This document shows, piece after piece, positions 22,901 to 33,077 of a DNA stretch of 64,000 bases. A model generated the notes under the pieces. It was not told the DNA's origin. It searched no databases and was given only the letters and a program-made list of their open reading frames with translations. A program made the position numbers and the translations under genes. Each line of letters starts with the position of its first letter. Position 1 is the first letter of the stretch. Source of the DNA: Rhizaria sp. SCN 62-66 (lineage: Eukaryota > Rhizaria, unplaced); NCBI GenBank assembly GCA_001724265.1, contig MEDY01000004.1:270527-334526 (forward strand). Direction: 5' to 3'.

Positions 22901-25900
22901 CCCGCGCCGGTGCCCGTCTTCGTGGGTTCTCCTGTGAAGCTCACTGTGGACGTGAACGCCGACAAGGCTTGGCGCAGCGGCAGCGCGCGCAGGGGCCGCA
23001 GCGCGGGCCGTACGCATCCCGCGGACGCGAACGCAGTGGCCAAGGGGCGGGTCGGCAGCCCTGACGGCGTCGTAGCGCAAAGTGTGACTGGCAGCGATGC
23101 CGGCGACGACAGCTACGCGATCGGCGCTGCGCCGGAGCTGGTGTCGCCCAGGTCACTGGCGAGCCCGGTGAGCAGCAGCAGCACGGCCAGCGCCGCCGTT
23201 GCTGGTGCGACCGCTGCCACTGCAAATTTGGGCGCGGGGTCACGGAATAGATCAAATCACACGAGGTCTCCGTCAGTGTCTTCGCTCGCGGCTCCCAGCA
23301 GCTCGAGCGCGCAAGGGCACGGACAGGGGGCTGGGTTTGGCGCGCGGCCGCCGCTGTCGCCGTCGCTGTCGCTGTCTCCTTCGGCGCGGTCTAGCACCCG
23401 CAGTGTGGCGCGCCACTCGAGGCAGTCATCGCACCACGCCCTCTCGCACTCGCACGCGGGCTCGCTCTCCCCGCGGTCCCGGGCCGCCGCCGGGACAGGA
23501 GCGGGGAGCAACGGCGTGGCTGTGACGGCAGCGGCCGCCGCAGTCGCCGCACGGACGTTCGGTCCGATGTTATTCGGGGTTCCCGATACCAAGCCGACGG
23601 CTGACGCCACGTTCACCGCTGACAACTCCGATGACGTGAAGAACTTTGCGCATGCGCCGGTTGCAGTCTCCGCATCTGCTAGCAACGGCACCAGCAGTGG
23701 TGCGCTGGCCGCGGCGGCGGGTATGCACGACCTCACTGTCGCGCAGGCACCGGACGGCTCGATGTGGCTGGCCCTGCCGCCTGCGGCGACTGCGGCAACT
23801 GTTGGCGCCGCCGCTGCTGCGCTGCGCGGCGCATCTGTTCTTGACAACTCCAGTGTGGTGTCGGTGAGCATGACTCCAGCGGACGCGGTGTCTCGTCCGA
23901 CCACCAGTGGAAGCATGCGCCCGCAACAACGGCGTCAGTCTCATGTTGTCGTCAACAGCCACGTGCCTCGCTCACTCGCCTCATTTCTCACCCCCAGCGC
24001 ATTACACGCGCTCTCTGCGCAGCACATGCAGCAACACCTCGTGCACAGCCGTGCCGCGGCGCTGACCCCGCCTGCGCTGTCCCGGTTGCTGCGCACGCTG
24101 CTGCGCCAGGCGCTCGGCCACCGCGACGCAACCCCTGCTGCCGCCACGCTGTCAGTCGCCGCCGTGCGCGCGCCGCCGCCGGGCACTGCTGCTGCGGCCG
24201 CGCTCGTCCCTGGCCGCGCGTGGGGCCCCGTGCGTGTTGTCGCTGCCGCGGACGCTGCCGCGCGTCGGCACGCGCGCCACCGCTCGATCTGCACGTTCAA
24301 CGCATTCGCCGCATCCGCACCCGGCAGCCCTCTGGCCGCTGGAGTGGCCAATGGTCGCGGTTTTGTCCCTGTGCCCGCCATGACTGCCCCTGCCGGTGGT
24401 GATAGCGGCGTGCTGCGGCTAGCGACGCGCATTGTGTTTGCGCCTGCGACGCCCGCGATTGGTGAGTTCTTGCCCTTACGCTACCTGATTGTCTCCGGTG
24501 GCGCTGTCCTCCCTGCTCTGCGTGCGCTGTGTGAGCACGCCGCCGCCGTGGCTACCGCGGCCGCTAACGCCGAGGCCGCGGCGGAAGCTACGGACGGACG
24601 CGAAGTGATGTCGGCAGCTTTGGCCGCTACTCTGCTACCACGACTCTGCGCGCGTTATTTGGACGAAACACTCTCGCCCGCCGCCGTCAAGGCAGCGCAC
24701 AGCACGATGTATGCGGCTTCTCCGGCGCTCCCGGGCTCGGCTGCTGCGATCAACGCTGCTGCTGGCGCTGCGCTCGCCAGTGCCGCGCTAGCTCGTGGTG
24801 CTCCGCTGCCGCCGCTGCGCTCAGCCTTTGCGGCTGCTGCTGCCGCTGAGGCTGCCGCGGCTGCGGCAGGCTCCGCTGTGGTGGGACGCGGTGGCGGCGC
24901 TGTGCGTGGCATGTCGCTGCAGACGGAGTCGTACTCGCCTTCGCCTATGTCGTCTACAACGTCATCTTCGTCGGACCTTTTTGCAAATGCCGCTGCAGCT
25001 GCAAAGGTTCGTTTGCCTATTCCAGTGGCGCCGCCGCTTGAGTCGCTACTGCTGTCGTCGCCGCCCCCGTCTGCAGCGGCGCACGGTCCTCGTGGCGCTG
25101 CAGAGCGGTCTTGGCAGTTCTTTACGCGACTCTGGGCGGCACTTGATGCACCCGACGTTGTCCTTAGCAACACTGGCAGTGACAATTCGTCACCGAAGGG
25201 TGCTGGTCGACTGCCGCCCTGGGGCGATTTGCCCTTCACTGCTAGTGGCGCTACTAGCAATAGCACGGGCAACGCTACAGCACCTCGTGAGCCGACGCTC
25301 GCGCTCGTTCTATCGAACGCTGTAACAGGACTTTCTCTCGCTTTCTCTGGTGCTAGTACTGTTGATGCAGATGTTATTCACACTGCGTCGATGCGCCTTG
25401 CGCGCGCGGAGATGCCTCTGCAGCCCCCGGGATCAAGCTCTTGTGCGAGTTCTGCCGCAGATGCGGCGGTGGCCACTGCGGCTGGCACACTTGTCAACGG
25501 CGTGCTGCTGCGGTCCTTGTGGGCTTTGCCGTCGCCGCCAACGTCCACGCGCTCCCGTCCTCTTGCCAACGGCCCGAGAGCTGGCGCCCCGGCGTCCGAA
25601 GCGGTGCCCGAGTCAGCCGTGCCTTGTGAGGCCGTGGCGATGGTGCTGGTCGACGTGTTCGAGCTGCTCGACGCCAGGGTGCACTGCAGGTGGGTGCGGC
25701 GTGCGCGGACTCACCTGGTCGAGTTCCTTGCGCTGAACAATGCGGTCATGAACAATGGCAATGCTAACTCGAACGCGAAAACTCCCAGTCTCGGTCACAG
25801 CAACTCACGCAGTGAAGAAGATGGAGGCGATGAATGCGAGATTGACGATTGGACTGAGGACACTGTTCCTGCTGCTGCGGTTTCACTGCCGTGGGCTACG

Positions 25901-26824
25901 GCCTTCCTCCGCGCTGCTCTCTTGCCTTGGCTTGTCCTTCCCGCAGACACTGATGTGCGCGTGCACTCCAGCCCTCCTGACAGCGTCGGCGACGGCTTTG
26001 GCGACACAGTCACTGTTGCCGCTGGCGTTGCTGTTGTGCCCGATAGGCTCGCGGCTGAACTTCTCTCAGCGATTGCGACTCAAGCCGCCACAGTGCTGCG
26101 TGCAGCCGTGCTGTTACTCTGCGCCCGTCCCGACTCATCCTGTCACTCCCACAGCGACGCGCACAACAGCTCGTCGCGTGCTCCTTCTCGCGGCGCATCA
26201 GTGAGTGCTGACGCCTTTGAAGACTCCTCTTCCACCGCATCTGCATGGGGCGCTAGCGCTGCGGTGGACGCGTTTGTATGTGCAGTGCGCTCGCATGTGT
26301 TCCCGCCCACGTTCATCCACGACATTGCTCTTGCAACCGCGCTCTACGCGCCTGGTCGTGGTGTTGAGCCCGCTGCCGCCTCCGCGTTGGCTGCGCTCGC
26401 TGCATCTGCAACGGGCGACACTGCTGCCGTGATAGCTGCTAACGTGGCGGCGGCAGAGGCGCTCGCTGGCTGCACCGGCGCTCGCTCTGGCACAGTGACT
26501 GGTGTTAGTATGAGTGGTGGCACTGCAGCGACGTTCGCGTTTGTCAACGGCAGCGCGCGTGGGCTGTTCTCTGATACAGGCCACTTTGCGCCCGTACCGG
26601 TGAGCTGGGAGACTCTGGATCCCCCCGCTGGGCCGATCAGAGGTAGACACGCCGACCATCTGAAACTGCTGGGACCTGCGGCTGCTGCGCGGACCGTGGC
26701 TCGGTCTGAGGCGTTTGCGGCTGACCCAGCTGCTGGTGGGAGCGAAGATGAGGGTGGCGCTGATGCGGCACTGTTTGACTGGCGGAATCCTGCGCTACAC
26801 AACTACAATGGCGATGATGCGTAA
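19952..26824 (+). CDS. Unrecognised 2290-aa Ala/Ser-rich protein with central coiled coil
   Basis: One uninterrupted frame from ATG (…AAACATGAGC) to TAA. N-terminal third: Ser/Thr/Pro-rich, then ordered-looking sequence such as HWEWRQAHPLYRTATAVHSS. Residues about 470-640 form a long helical, heptad-like Ala/Glu/Arg segment. Residues about 800-860 contain an acidic Trp-bearing patch (LRGEWDEEAIIGDGFGVYN). About 880-1180 is Ser/Arg/Gly low complexity. The C-terminal half is mainly helical with ordered islands, for example SRLLRTLLRQALGH, SWQFFTRLWAALDA, VAMVLVDVFELLDARVHCRW and LPWATAFLRAALLPWL. I recognise no catalytic motif or known domain. It is convergent with PIG-O, with 242 bp between the stop codons. 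The frame and codon bias are convincing; the function is unknown. Confidence 0.8.
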   Translation: MSQANVDPSPMAPSMSLYEPRARTLAPPTLDVTKSSAMSFHGPELPPNSLPFLPAVTPRSSRVLSTSSASAAAAATTSTPRGFSLSARGTLAPAGAGVVGAQNRGTSLTRTLTRTQGVAGRTLRDCFPNMPFSPELDTPLRPADLAATLPLVLTTGSGLGAKTATFALSSAPHALAVEPSPFPLPSAPLTATATQTRHDNATALRLATQYASARDQLASSTMNSAFGLLGGGGSGGDASVSSVGRSAIHARLATAVAAAEGSDPYSAPIVASVLGLPTPAAIAQLPLPFPPPRLVFVPADALNNSGGSAKSCANAHSAGLSAAACAGLVQGAGGVAGHWEWRQAHPLYRTATAVHSSAPGQLLAAVGVTPLVHWFARVHLSAVQGALWREDAPLPATDTDALLALLTLSPHAAAAAAANGAQSESGSFAAADSVSAEADAVVEKLCQVAFESLSSVLAARATGPAVGAFAAFLWRTWSAVLARRADRRVAHAVAVAAAQLSAQSEALLADARADAAELRVRCAALDVAVRVGDARSAAQRGSLALMHKVDAASAADHARMQLRQAAAVRTAEADTTTARAAAATAGQRAEALAAKAAALEAELGRVRAARDGLARRLVAWRRAVHAYVQSPAGLSPGILRVLAVAPTHQPAGAGDAVVLDGAAAGIAGGLPGGALTAGGPAVDGKITVTISPRKAQPSSALMGAATAMGMTSANSTNAAFSVSGLLPYSASNSQNSGSLSASARAPLPSPSHALAQGAAAATLAAATAPGAPLAPALARLSARELAAAVPSLYEVLRGEWDEEAIIGDGFGVYNTDKATQTVAAPQDPGALWGQLNFGDADSDNNNSNTDFWGQQQAPAAGAKAGSLLLQSPVTVFGDIEDDDRRVLSSRDASARAVASVTAAGSAVANRARGSGVARPPSGHDNHRPNSRQRLSRTSTATGPPTTSASSSNGIPNSNSNPSKPTSRSGARNGATSSPTPGPGPAPVPVFVGSPVKLTVDVNADKAWRSGSARRGRSAGRTHPADANAVAKGRVGSPDGVVAQSVTGSDAGDDSYAIGAAPELVSPRSLASPVSSSSTASAAVAGATAATANLGAGSRNRSNHTRSPSVSSLAAPSSSSAQGHGQGAGFGARPPLSPSLSLSPSARSSTRSVARHSRQSSHHALSHSHAGSLSPRSRAAAGTGAGSNGVAVTAAAAAVAARTFGPMLFGVPDTKPTADATFTADNSDDVKNFAHAPVAVSASASNGTSSGALAAAAGMHDLTVAQAPDGSMWLALPPAATAATVGAAAAALRGASVLDNSSVVSVSMTPADAVSRPTTSGSMRPQQRRQSHVVVNSHVPRSLASFLTPSALHALSAQHMQQHLVHSRAAALTPPALSRLLRTLLRQALGHRDATPAAATLSVAAVRAPPPGTAAAAALVPGRAWGPVRVVAAADAAARRHARHRSICTFNAFAASAPGSPLAAGVANGRGFVPVPAMTAPAGGDSGVLRLATRIVFAPATPAIGEFLPLRYLIVSGGAVLPALRALCEHAAAVATAAANAEAAAEATDGREVMSAALAATLLPRLCARYLDETLSPAAVKAAHSTMYAASPALPGSAAAINAAAGAALASAALARGAPLPPLRSAFAAAAAAEAAAAAAGSAVVGRGGGAVRGMSLQTESYSPSPMSSTTSSSSDLFANAAAAAKVRLPIPVAPPLESLLLSSPPPSAAAHGPRGAAERSWQFFTRLWAALDAPDVVLSNTGSDNSSPKGAGRLPPWGDLPFTASGATSNSTGNATAPREPTLALVLSNAVTGLSLAFSGASTVDADVIHTASMRLARAEMPLQPPGSSSCASSAADAAVATAAGTLVNGVLLRSLWALPSPPTSTRSRPLANGPRAGAPASEAVPESAVPCEAVAMVLVDVFELLDARVHCRWVRRARTHLVEFLALNNAVMNNGNANSNAKTPSLGHSNSRSEEDGGDECEIDDWTEDTVPAAAVSLPWATAFLRAALLPWLVLPADTDVRVHSSPPDSVGDGFGDTVTVAAGVAVVPDRLAAELLSAIATQAATVLRAAVLLLCARPDSSCHSHSDAHNSSSRAPSRGASVSADAFEDSSSTASAWGASAAVDAFVCAVRSHVFPPTFIHDIALATALYAPGRGVEPAAASALAALAASATGDTAAVIAANVAAAEALAGCTGARSGTVTGVSMSGGTAATFAFVNGSARGLFSDTGHFAPVPVSWETLDPPAGPIRGRHADHLKLLGPAAAARTVARSEAFAADPAAGGSEDEGGADAALFDWRNPALHNYNGDDA

Positions 26825-27066
26825 CAGCAACAACACACAAATGATGGTTGAATTATGAATGTCAAATTATGAATGTCATGGTTGAGTTGCATGTACTTCG
26901 ACTATGTATTGTATGAAGCGAATATTAGAATTAGAGTAGATAATTGGGGCTATATAAAGGTATTATATAATATTATATAACTATGAAGAATACAGACTAT
27001 AAGATTCATGATTTTTCAACGCTTAGTTGCTTGTTGTCGCATGGTCTTGCGACCGTCACAATGCCG

Positions 27067-30000
27067 TTACACACACCTATCTGGGATTGACCGGAGCGTG
27101 TAGAGCGCTGAGAGCAAAAGTATGCATGAAAGTAGTCCACCAATAACGTCAATAATGAACTTAGGTGCAAATACTGCCCAAACCATCAAATGGCGCCGCT
27201 GAAAAAGTAAAGAAAAGGGAGACAAAGCAAAGACGGTAATATCGATTAGTGAAAGAGCTGTGTCAATATGGTGGCAGTGCGTACGCCAGCAAAATGTCAC
27301 AAGAATAGAAGGAATAGTTCAAAAATTGTGGGGTGAGAATGACTTACGTGCAGCGCGACGTTAGCAGCAGATAGCACTGCTTTAAACACGTTCAAAGTCA
27401 TGAACGTAATCGCTGCAATACGCGCAGACGCAACGATGCCACTTACATCTGTTGTAGCAGCGGGCTTACCAAGCGTCATCATCGCAGCGCAGACAGAACT
27501 TTGTACACGGGCAGCTGTAGTCGTACTGACGGGGTTTGACTCGGCGAATGAGACAAACTGTAGAAGATGAAGCAGTCGGTGGCCCCATAATGCGCTGACA
27601 GCCAATGTGCACAATAATGGTCCTGAAAACGTGTTCAATAACACCGAACTCGCAGAGTAGCTATTTAAGTAATAGGACAGTATGCAGCAATGAAATTCAT
27701 GTTAGATGTTAAGACATTGATAACTCAGTTAAACTATAAGCGATGCCATCATATTGCATCATTTTTTGATTTGAACGTACACAAAGCTGAATTTGTCTTC
27801 AAAAATAAATGCAGCCGTGGTGTGCAGATCGGAGAATCGGTGTGAATGCCCCGTTGCGTAAAATAAATATTGGCCTAGGCACCATAAAAACGCTGCCTCT
27901 GTCGCTGTAAAAGCGTACACGGCCTTTGAGCCCAAGTGACCCGGTGTGAGTTCTGTCATCACGTGCCATGCAAGCAGCGCCATCACAACTGGAGCTGCAG
28001 CAAGTGGACCTAGGGTGGTACATATCAGCGGCGCAGACACCATTAGCGCTCCAACCAACAGCTGAGCCCGTGCTCGTGTTTTCGCAATCGGACTGTTGCC
28101 GTTTCGAAGTGCAGTGAATAGAAGTGGAAGGCCATTCGCCACAGCGATAATGACAAATGAAAGAAGTTGGGCTTTAGGAGCCGCAATGGTCACAGTGTCT
28201 CGCATGGCAGCGATTTGTGGTGCATCAAGAGAAAACAGCAATGGTTGTTGAAGTAAGACAAGCCGCAGCGCCACAATAATCGCTATGGCGGCAAGCGAAG
28301 GACACCAATACGTTGCAAGTGGAAGAAGAAGTGCAAGGCGACAGACCCACGACGGGAGCGCAAATCGCACAGCAGTGTTGTTCCAGGAACGCGAGTGGCG
28401 CAAAAACAACATATCGCGTCGGCACTCAAGTGCTAGAAGCAATGATAGTAGTAAGACCAATACGAGTACGTGAGGCACCGAAACAATCTCGGCAATAGCA
28501 GCCTCGGCAGCCGTCGCGGTAGTAGTCTGCCCCGTGATACTTGATGAAGCTGACATCAACGATGTCGCACTGGAATGGGCAAAGTAGTGTGAACCATCAA
28601 GCTTAAGTAGCGGGCTGAATGCTACAGTGAGCTCACGAACGGAAAGCGGCGCGACAGCTGCTGAGTTAGAATTACCAGTTGTAGGTGTTGGTGCTGCCAA
28701 CTTGTCGGCCGAACGCACTGTGTAAACGCTGGATAGATTGTCTGAAGTGATATCGTCAAGTCTCTCACTGTGTGAAGAGTCAACGACATGATTGTGCTCA
28801 TGTGAGTGTTCGTCTGATTCAGGCTCAGAGACTCCGTGGATGTGGTCAGTGCTGTGGCCGTGCACGTGATCCCCGCGTGGCACCACGGGCACGCGCACAC
28901 CCGACGCAGCCACTGTCGCTCTCGCCTCAGCTGCGTCAGCATCAAGTGCTACTGCGTCGCCCTCGTGCGCGAGCTCGCCATCTGTAAGATCAAAGCTTAG
29001 CCGTGTTGCCTGCATCGTGCCATCGGCCGCAACGCGCGCACTTACAGTTACCCCACTGCTGCTCTGCCCAACCGGAACAGTCACAGTTGAGCCAGGTGGC
29101 GTCGCTGTCCCTGCCACAGCAGCTGTGACGAGAGCACGCGTCAGAGTATCGCCAAAAGCGGGTGCTTGAGAAAGCGAGAGCTCAAAACCCGCAAACGCAG
29201 TTAGTAGTGGAAGTGCCACAACCAACCAAAAGAGCATGCGCATGCGAGTCGCAGTCACAACAACAGGCGCAGGTGTGTGAGTGCCGCGACTGGGCGCAAC
29301 AAGTGCCGGCAACTTTGCAAGGTCGCGCGCATAGAGAGCTGCAAGTGAAAGTGCGAGTGACACGGCAAGAAAACGTGACTGAGCGTCATCATTGATAATG
29401 CAAGAGTTTGAAAAACTCCCGTGGGCCACTGCGGCAGCAGTAAGCACGACTGGCAACAGCTGCATCGCGAAGGGCCACTGTGGTTGCTTTGCGTCAGCAG
29501 CAATAGAAACAGTCGCACGGGAGTGTGCAATCCTAACTAAATCTTGTGATGTAGATGTCAGCAGCGGTTCGTGCTCGTCGTCGTTGAGAATGGTGTTGGC
29601 GTTATCTTTGCTATGTACCACATTACACACCTTCGCTGAAATAAGGCGTGCGTTGTCATTGCATTTGCCACTCCAGTTCGAATGCATGCTCCAGAATATT
29701 AACAACAAAAATGTGCCAATAGAACACGCCAGCATCCACTCCAACGGCCCGAGTCGTGACTCAGCAACGATCTCTGCCGCCGCAGACACAGCCTCAGTGA
29801 CAGGGGCAGACAGTAACCCATTTGTGTCAAGTGCAGCGAGCAGCTGCAGCGCGTATCTCGCTATAACAACTCCTGTCACGCCAAATGAAAGCGATACAAC
29901 GATGCTATGCAAACTCGCAACAGTGAACCAAAGCGGATATTCAGGCATAAGCTCGTTGCGTGTACTGACACGTGTGCAGAGTGACACTGCAGTTGCACCA

Positions 30001-33000
30001 ATGGCTGTTAGTGTGGCGAACGAAAGCACAAGTCCCAGCACCATCGCTGCGCCGTCGAACTGGGTCCACTGCTGCCTGAACGCACGCGCCACGCGATCGT
30101 GCCAGTGCGACAGCTCGAGGATAGATTCTTCGAGCTCGCGCTCCCAGTGAAGGGCAAACCTGCGCTCTGCGGCAGCAAACGCAGTGTTGAAATCAGCAGA
30201 CGCAACGGCCGCACGCGCGGCTGCAGCGTCGTCATCAATAGTAATACTGTGCGGAGTTGTCGGTTGGCGCTGACTTAGGGCGAGAGTGGCGCAGAGTGAC
30301 TCAGCAGGCGCCAACGCACCATCTGCAACCACAGCGGCGCGGGCAAGTGCACGCACTGCTGACGCGCGCGCGTCTGCAAGCACTGCGCGCGGAAACGAGC
30401 GCGCGGCAGCCGTATAGCTCGCAGTGTATCGCAGCACCTGGAGCAGCGTAGTGCGGTGCAGGGACAACACGGAGAGTAGAGAGCGATAGCGCGTCGCGGC
30501 GGCAGTGACAAGCGCGACATCCACGTCGGCAGCACTGTCATGCGAAACGGACTTCGGAACACTCATGCTGGTTAGGGTCATATTTTGCGCGTTGTTGCGA
30601 AGCACGCGTGCCACCAAAGGGCACAGTGGCACCGTTGCAAGAGCGGCTCGTGACGGTGTCGGGACGTAAGGCTGCGCAACGTGGCGGAAAGCAGCATCCC
30701 TATCTCTGCTGTCAGCGTTACTCGTAATGCGTTGCTTCTCCTGTGACGGCATGAGAAGATCCGCAATCGGCTTGCCCAGCGAGCCAAATGGCACTGGAAG
30801 ACCGAGTAGCAGCGACAGCGTTGGCACGATATCAATTTGGCTCACCTCTAGCGCAGCATCAGTCGCGGACCGCGGAATCGGCGGTTTCTTCGCGTGGCTA
30901 TCATAGTTAGCAATATTGACAGTGTGTCCGTCGTCCTGATGCTCACAAATACCGAGTTCGCAGTCAACATGTCCAGAGCCACTCTCACGGTGAGTCTCGG
31001 ACTCGTGCTCCCAGTACCTGTGCTTGTGAGCGTGTTTTGTGCGCAGCCCCTGCAGAGGCACCGACGAGTACGCCCACAGCCCCGCGTGCGTCTCCTCCGC
31101 GCTGCCGCCGCCGTGGTTGCCACCTCCGGTCATGCCGTGATCGCCCATCACAAGCAGCAGCGTGCGGCCATGCTTCGCGCGTGCACGGCCAGCACTGCGC
31201 GTTGATGTGTCCTCAGATAGAACCCGTGGACAATGTGTGCGGCGCCAGCCACCCATAAGGCTCTTATCGGCCATGTTATTGCGCTGATCGTCACGGTCAT
31301 CTGCCAGCTCCTCTGCCACTGCGTCAACATATTCGATGAGCCGCGCAATGTCTGCGTCGACCTCGCTAAGCTTAGCCGCCATGCGGCTGTGAGCCGGGCC
31401 AAACCGGTGGCCAACGTGGTCGACACCAAGCATGTGCGCGACAATGAGACCCCATCCCTGGTCGTCATCGGTCCTCGTGTTGAAGGGGTCGCTCCAGAGA
31501 GGGTGCTCAGGCCCCCAGCCTTGCAAACGCAACAGCGTCCCTGTTGAAGCGGCATCAGCCTCAGCCTCGGCAGCGCGGCCCTGAACAAGGGGCGCGGTGA
31601 GAAACGACTCAGAGTCCATGTCGCCGCCTGAGACCACTGACTGGGAATGTGATTGGGAATGCGAAAGTGACCGTGGCAGTGCGTCCCCGCACAGAGCACG
31701 GCGCAGTCCGCGGCGGGTGCCCGCGTCCACTGTGTCCAGATCGGCCACGTCAAACGAGGGATACGGCTCGGAGCGCGAGAAGTGGTTCGGGAACATCGAC
31801 ATCCACGTGTCGTCGCCCACGAAAAAGCTGCGCAAAGTGCGTCCACATTGACCGCAACCGTGTAGAGCGGGCGTGTGGCTGTGTGGCGCGGGTCCAGACT
31901 AGCTGGCCTGCTCACAGTCACTCGCACGCTCGCGGTCGCCCGCCAGGCACTGACCGTGCTGTTGTTGTTGCCGCGCAAACGCCGCCGCGAGCTGCGCCGG
32001 CCACGAGTCGTCGCCCACTGCGGCCGAGTTGAAGTTGCGGCCGATGTCGAGGAACGTCGGTAGCCCGCCCGTGGTAAGGCCCTTAAGCCGCTGCATCGTA
32101 ACTGTGGGCGCGTCGGCGACAAAGCGGAACAGGCGCGACCGCGCCGGCTGCATAGCGAGCGCGCGGGCCACGCTCGGGAGCTTGTTAGCCCAAGCAGGCA
32201 GCGGCGGCGCAGTCACGTTCCCATCACGAGTGCTGCTGTTATAAGAGCTGTCACCGTGTGTGTGTTGTGCTCGGGGCTCCTGGTCGGCGAGATTGTGAGT
32301 ATCTTTGTCTGAGCGAGACTGTTTCTGCAGCTCTAGTTGAAGTTGCTGCTCCTGTGTGAGAGCGGTGGCGTTGGGAGCGAGGAAATCGAACCGTAGAGCG
32401 TCGACCATGAGAACGATCACGCGGTCGAACAGGCGCGGGGACCAGCACGACGTGCTGTCACCGTCGGCGCCGCAACCGGCGTTGTCGGGGGAAGAATGTG
32501 AGCAGGAGCTCGACTGGGCACATGTGCGGACAGCGTCTGTGTCCAGACGTGCTTTTGTTGTTCGTGAGGTTGGGTGGCCTGAGATCGCGTCAAGAATAGG
32601 TGTGGCTGCAGGGATATCTGGCAGGGTAGTATGGCGTCGTGCATTCGCATCATGAGAATGTCCTGACTCTGCTGTGTCAGCAACAGTGGACGCGGAGTCA
32701 GAATGAAGCTCAATTGAACTGTCATCAAAGAGCGTTGTCCACTGGGACGGTACGGAAGATATCTCACATGTCGAAACATCGGGAAGCTCATATCGATTAA
32801 GGAAAAAGCCTATGGTAACATACAGAAAAAAACTCGGCCAATGTATGAGTGTACGACAGAAATTAGAGAAAGTTAGACATTCAAGACAACGCGTGTGTGG
32901 AGACGAACCTGTGATGAAGATATAGAGCGCAAAGGTTTGGGCTGCAAGCAACACCAGCACAAGACGACATATTATGTTTCGGGGTTGTTGCGTGGGAGAT

Positions 33001-33077
33001 GGCGCGACGCTTGGAGCAGCAACGTCGATGTGTGACGCGACGGGGGAGACCCGACGTCCAGAGGAATCGTCTCTCAT
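27067..33077 (-). CDS. PIGO: GPI ethanolamine phosphate transferase 3 (PIG-O/Gpi13), four exons, one in-frame UAG
   Basis: The enzyme adds phosphoethanolamine to the third mannose of the GPI anchor in the ER. Exons: 33077-32909, 32809-27781, 27660-27348 and 27198-27067 (TAA), totalling 1880 aa; the joined length divides by three. It has an N-terminal membrane helix (about 35-59), then an alkaline-phosphatase-like domain: LMVDALRFDF, TMQRLKGLTTGGLPTFLDIG, FVGDDTW, DLDTVD, HMLGVDHVGHRFGP and MGDHGMTGGGNHGG. The C-terminal half has many membrane helices and ends with RRHLMVWAVFAPKF. DLDTVD and GVDH-GH favour PIG-O over PIG-G or PIG-N. It is longer than the roughly 1090-aa human protein because of His/Ser/acidic insertions. 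Codon 360 is TAG (31901-31899), between the first metal-site motif and FVGDDTW, so the active site needs readthrough. It is divergent from the MST kinase. Confidence 0.92.
27199..27347 (-). other. PIG-O intron 3 (149 nt, phase 0)
   Basis: Reads GTAAGT…TTTTTCAG on the minus strand. Removing it joins ...NVALH to RRHLMVWAVFAPKF, restoring the conserved PIG-O C-terminus. A CTAAT branch-point-like element is present. It is the only intron found here with a conventional GTAAGT donor. Confidence 0.9.
27661..27780 (-). other. PIG-O intron 2 (120 nt, phase 2)
   Basis: Reads GTACGT…TTAAATAG on the minus strand. Splicing gives EDKFSFVYSASSVLLNTFSG, which continues the conserved C-terminal membrane region. 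TCTAACA is a good branch-point candidate. Confidence 0.82.
31899..31901 (-). other. In-frame UAG inside the PIG-O catalytic domain
   Basis: On the minus strand TAG lies between Gln-Ala-Ser and Ser-Gly-Pro in a variable insert, followed after 21 codons by FVGDDTWMSMFP. A GT…AG removal that keeps frame across it was looked for. The plausible donor GTCAGT paired with nearby AGs (47, 52, 56 or 76 nt) never preserves the frame. The insert position gives no clue to the amino acid. Confidence 0.82.
32810..32908 (-). other. PIG-O intron 1 (99 nt, phase 1)
   Basis: Reads GTTCGT…TTACCATAG on the minus strand, with a TCTAACT branch-like element. Being 99 nt it is invisible as a frame break, but removing it joins YIFITG directly to FFLNRYELPD, as in other PIG-O proteins. 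Confidence 0.88.

Noticed and set aside
31836-31975. A short GC-rich intron hiding the PIG-O TAG
   Set aside because: GTCAGT paired with nearby AGs gives lengths of 47, 52, 56 or 76 nt, none a multiple of three, and the real introns of this gene are AT-rich.
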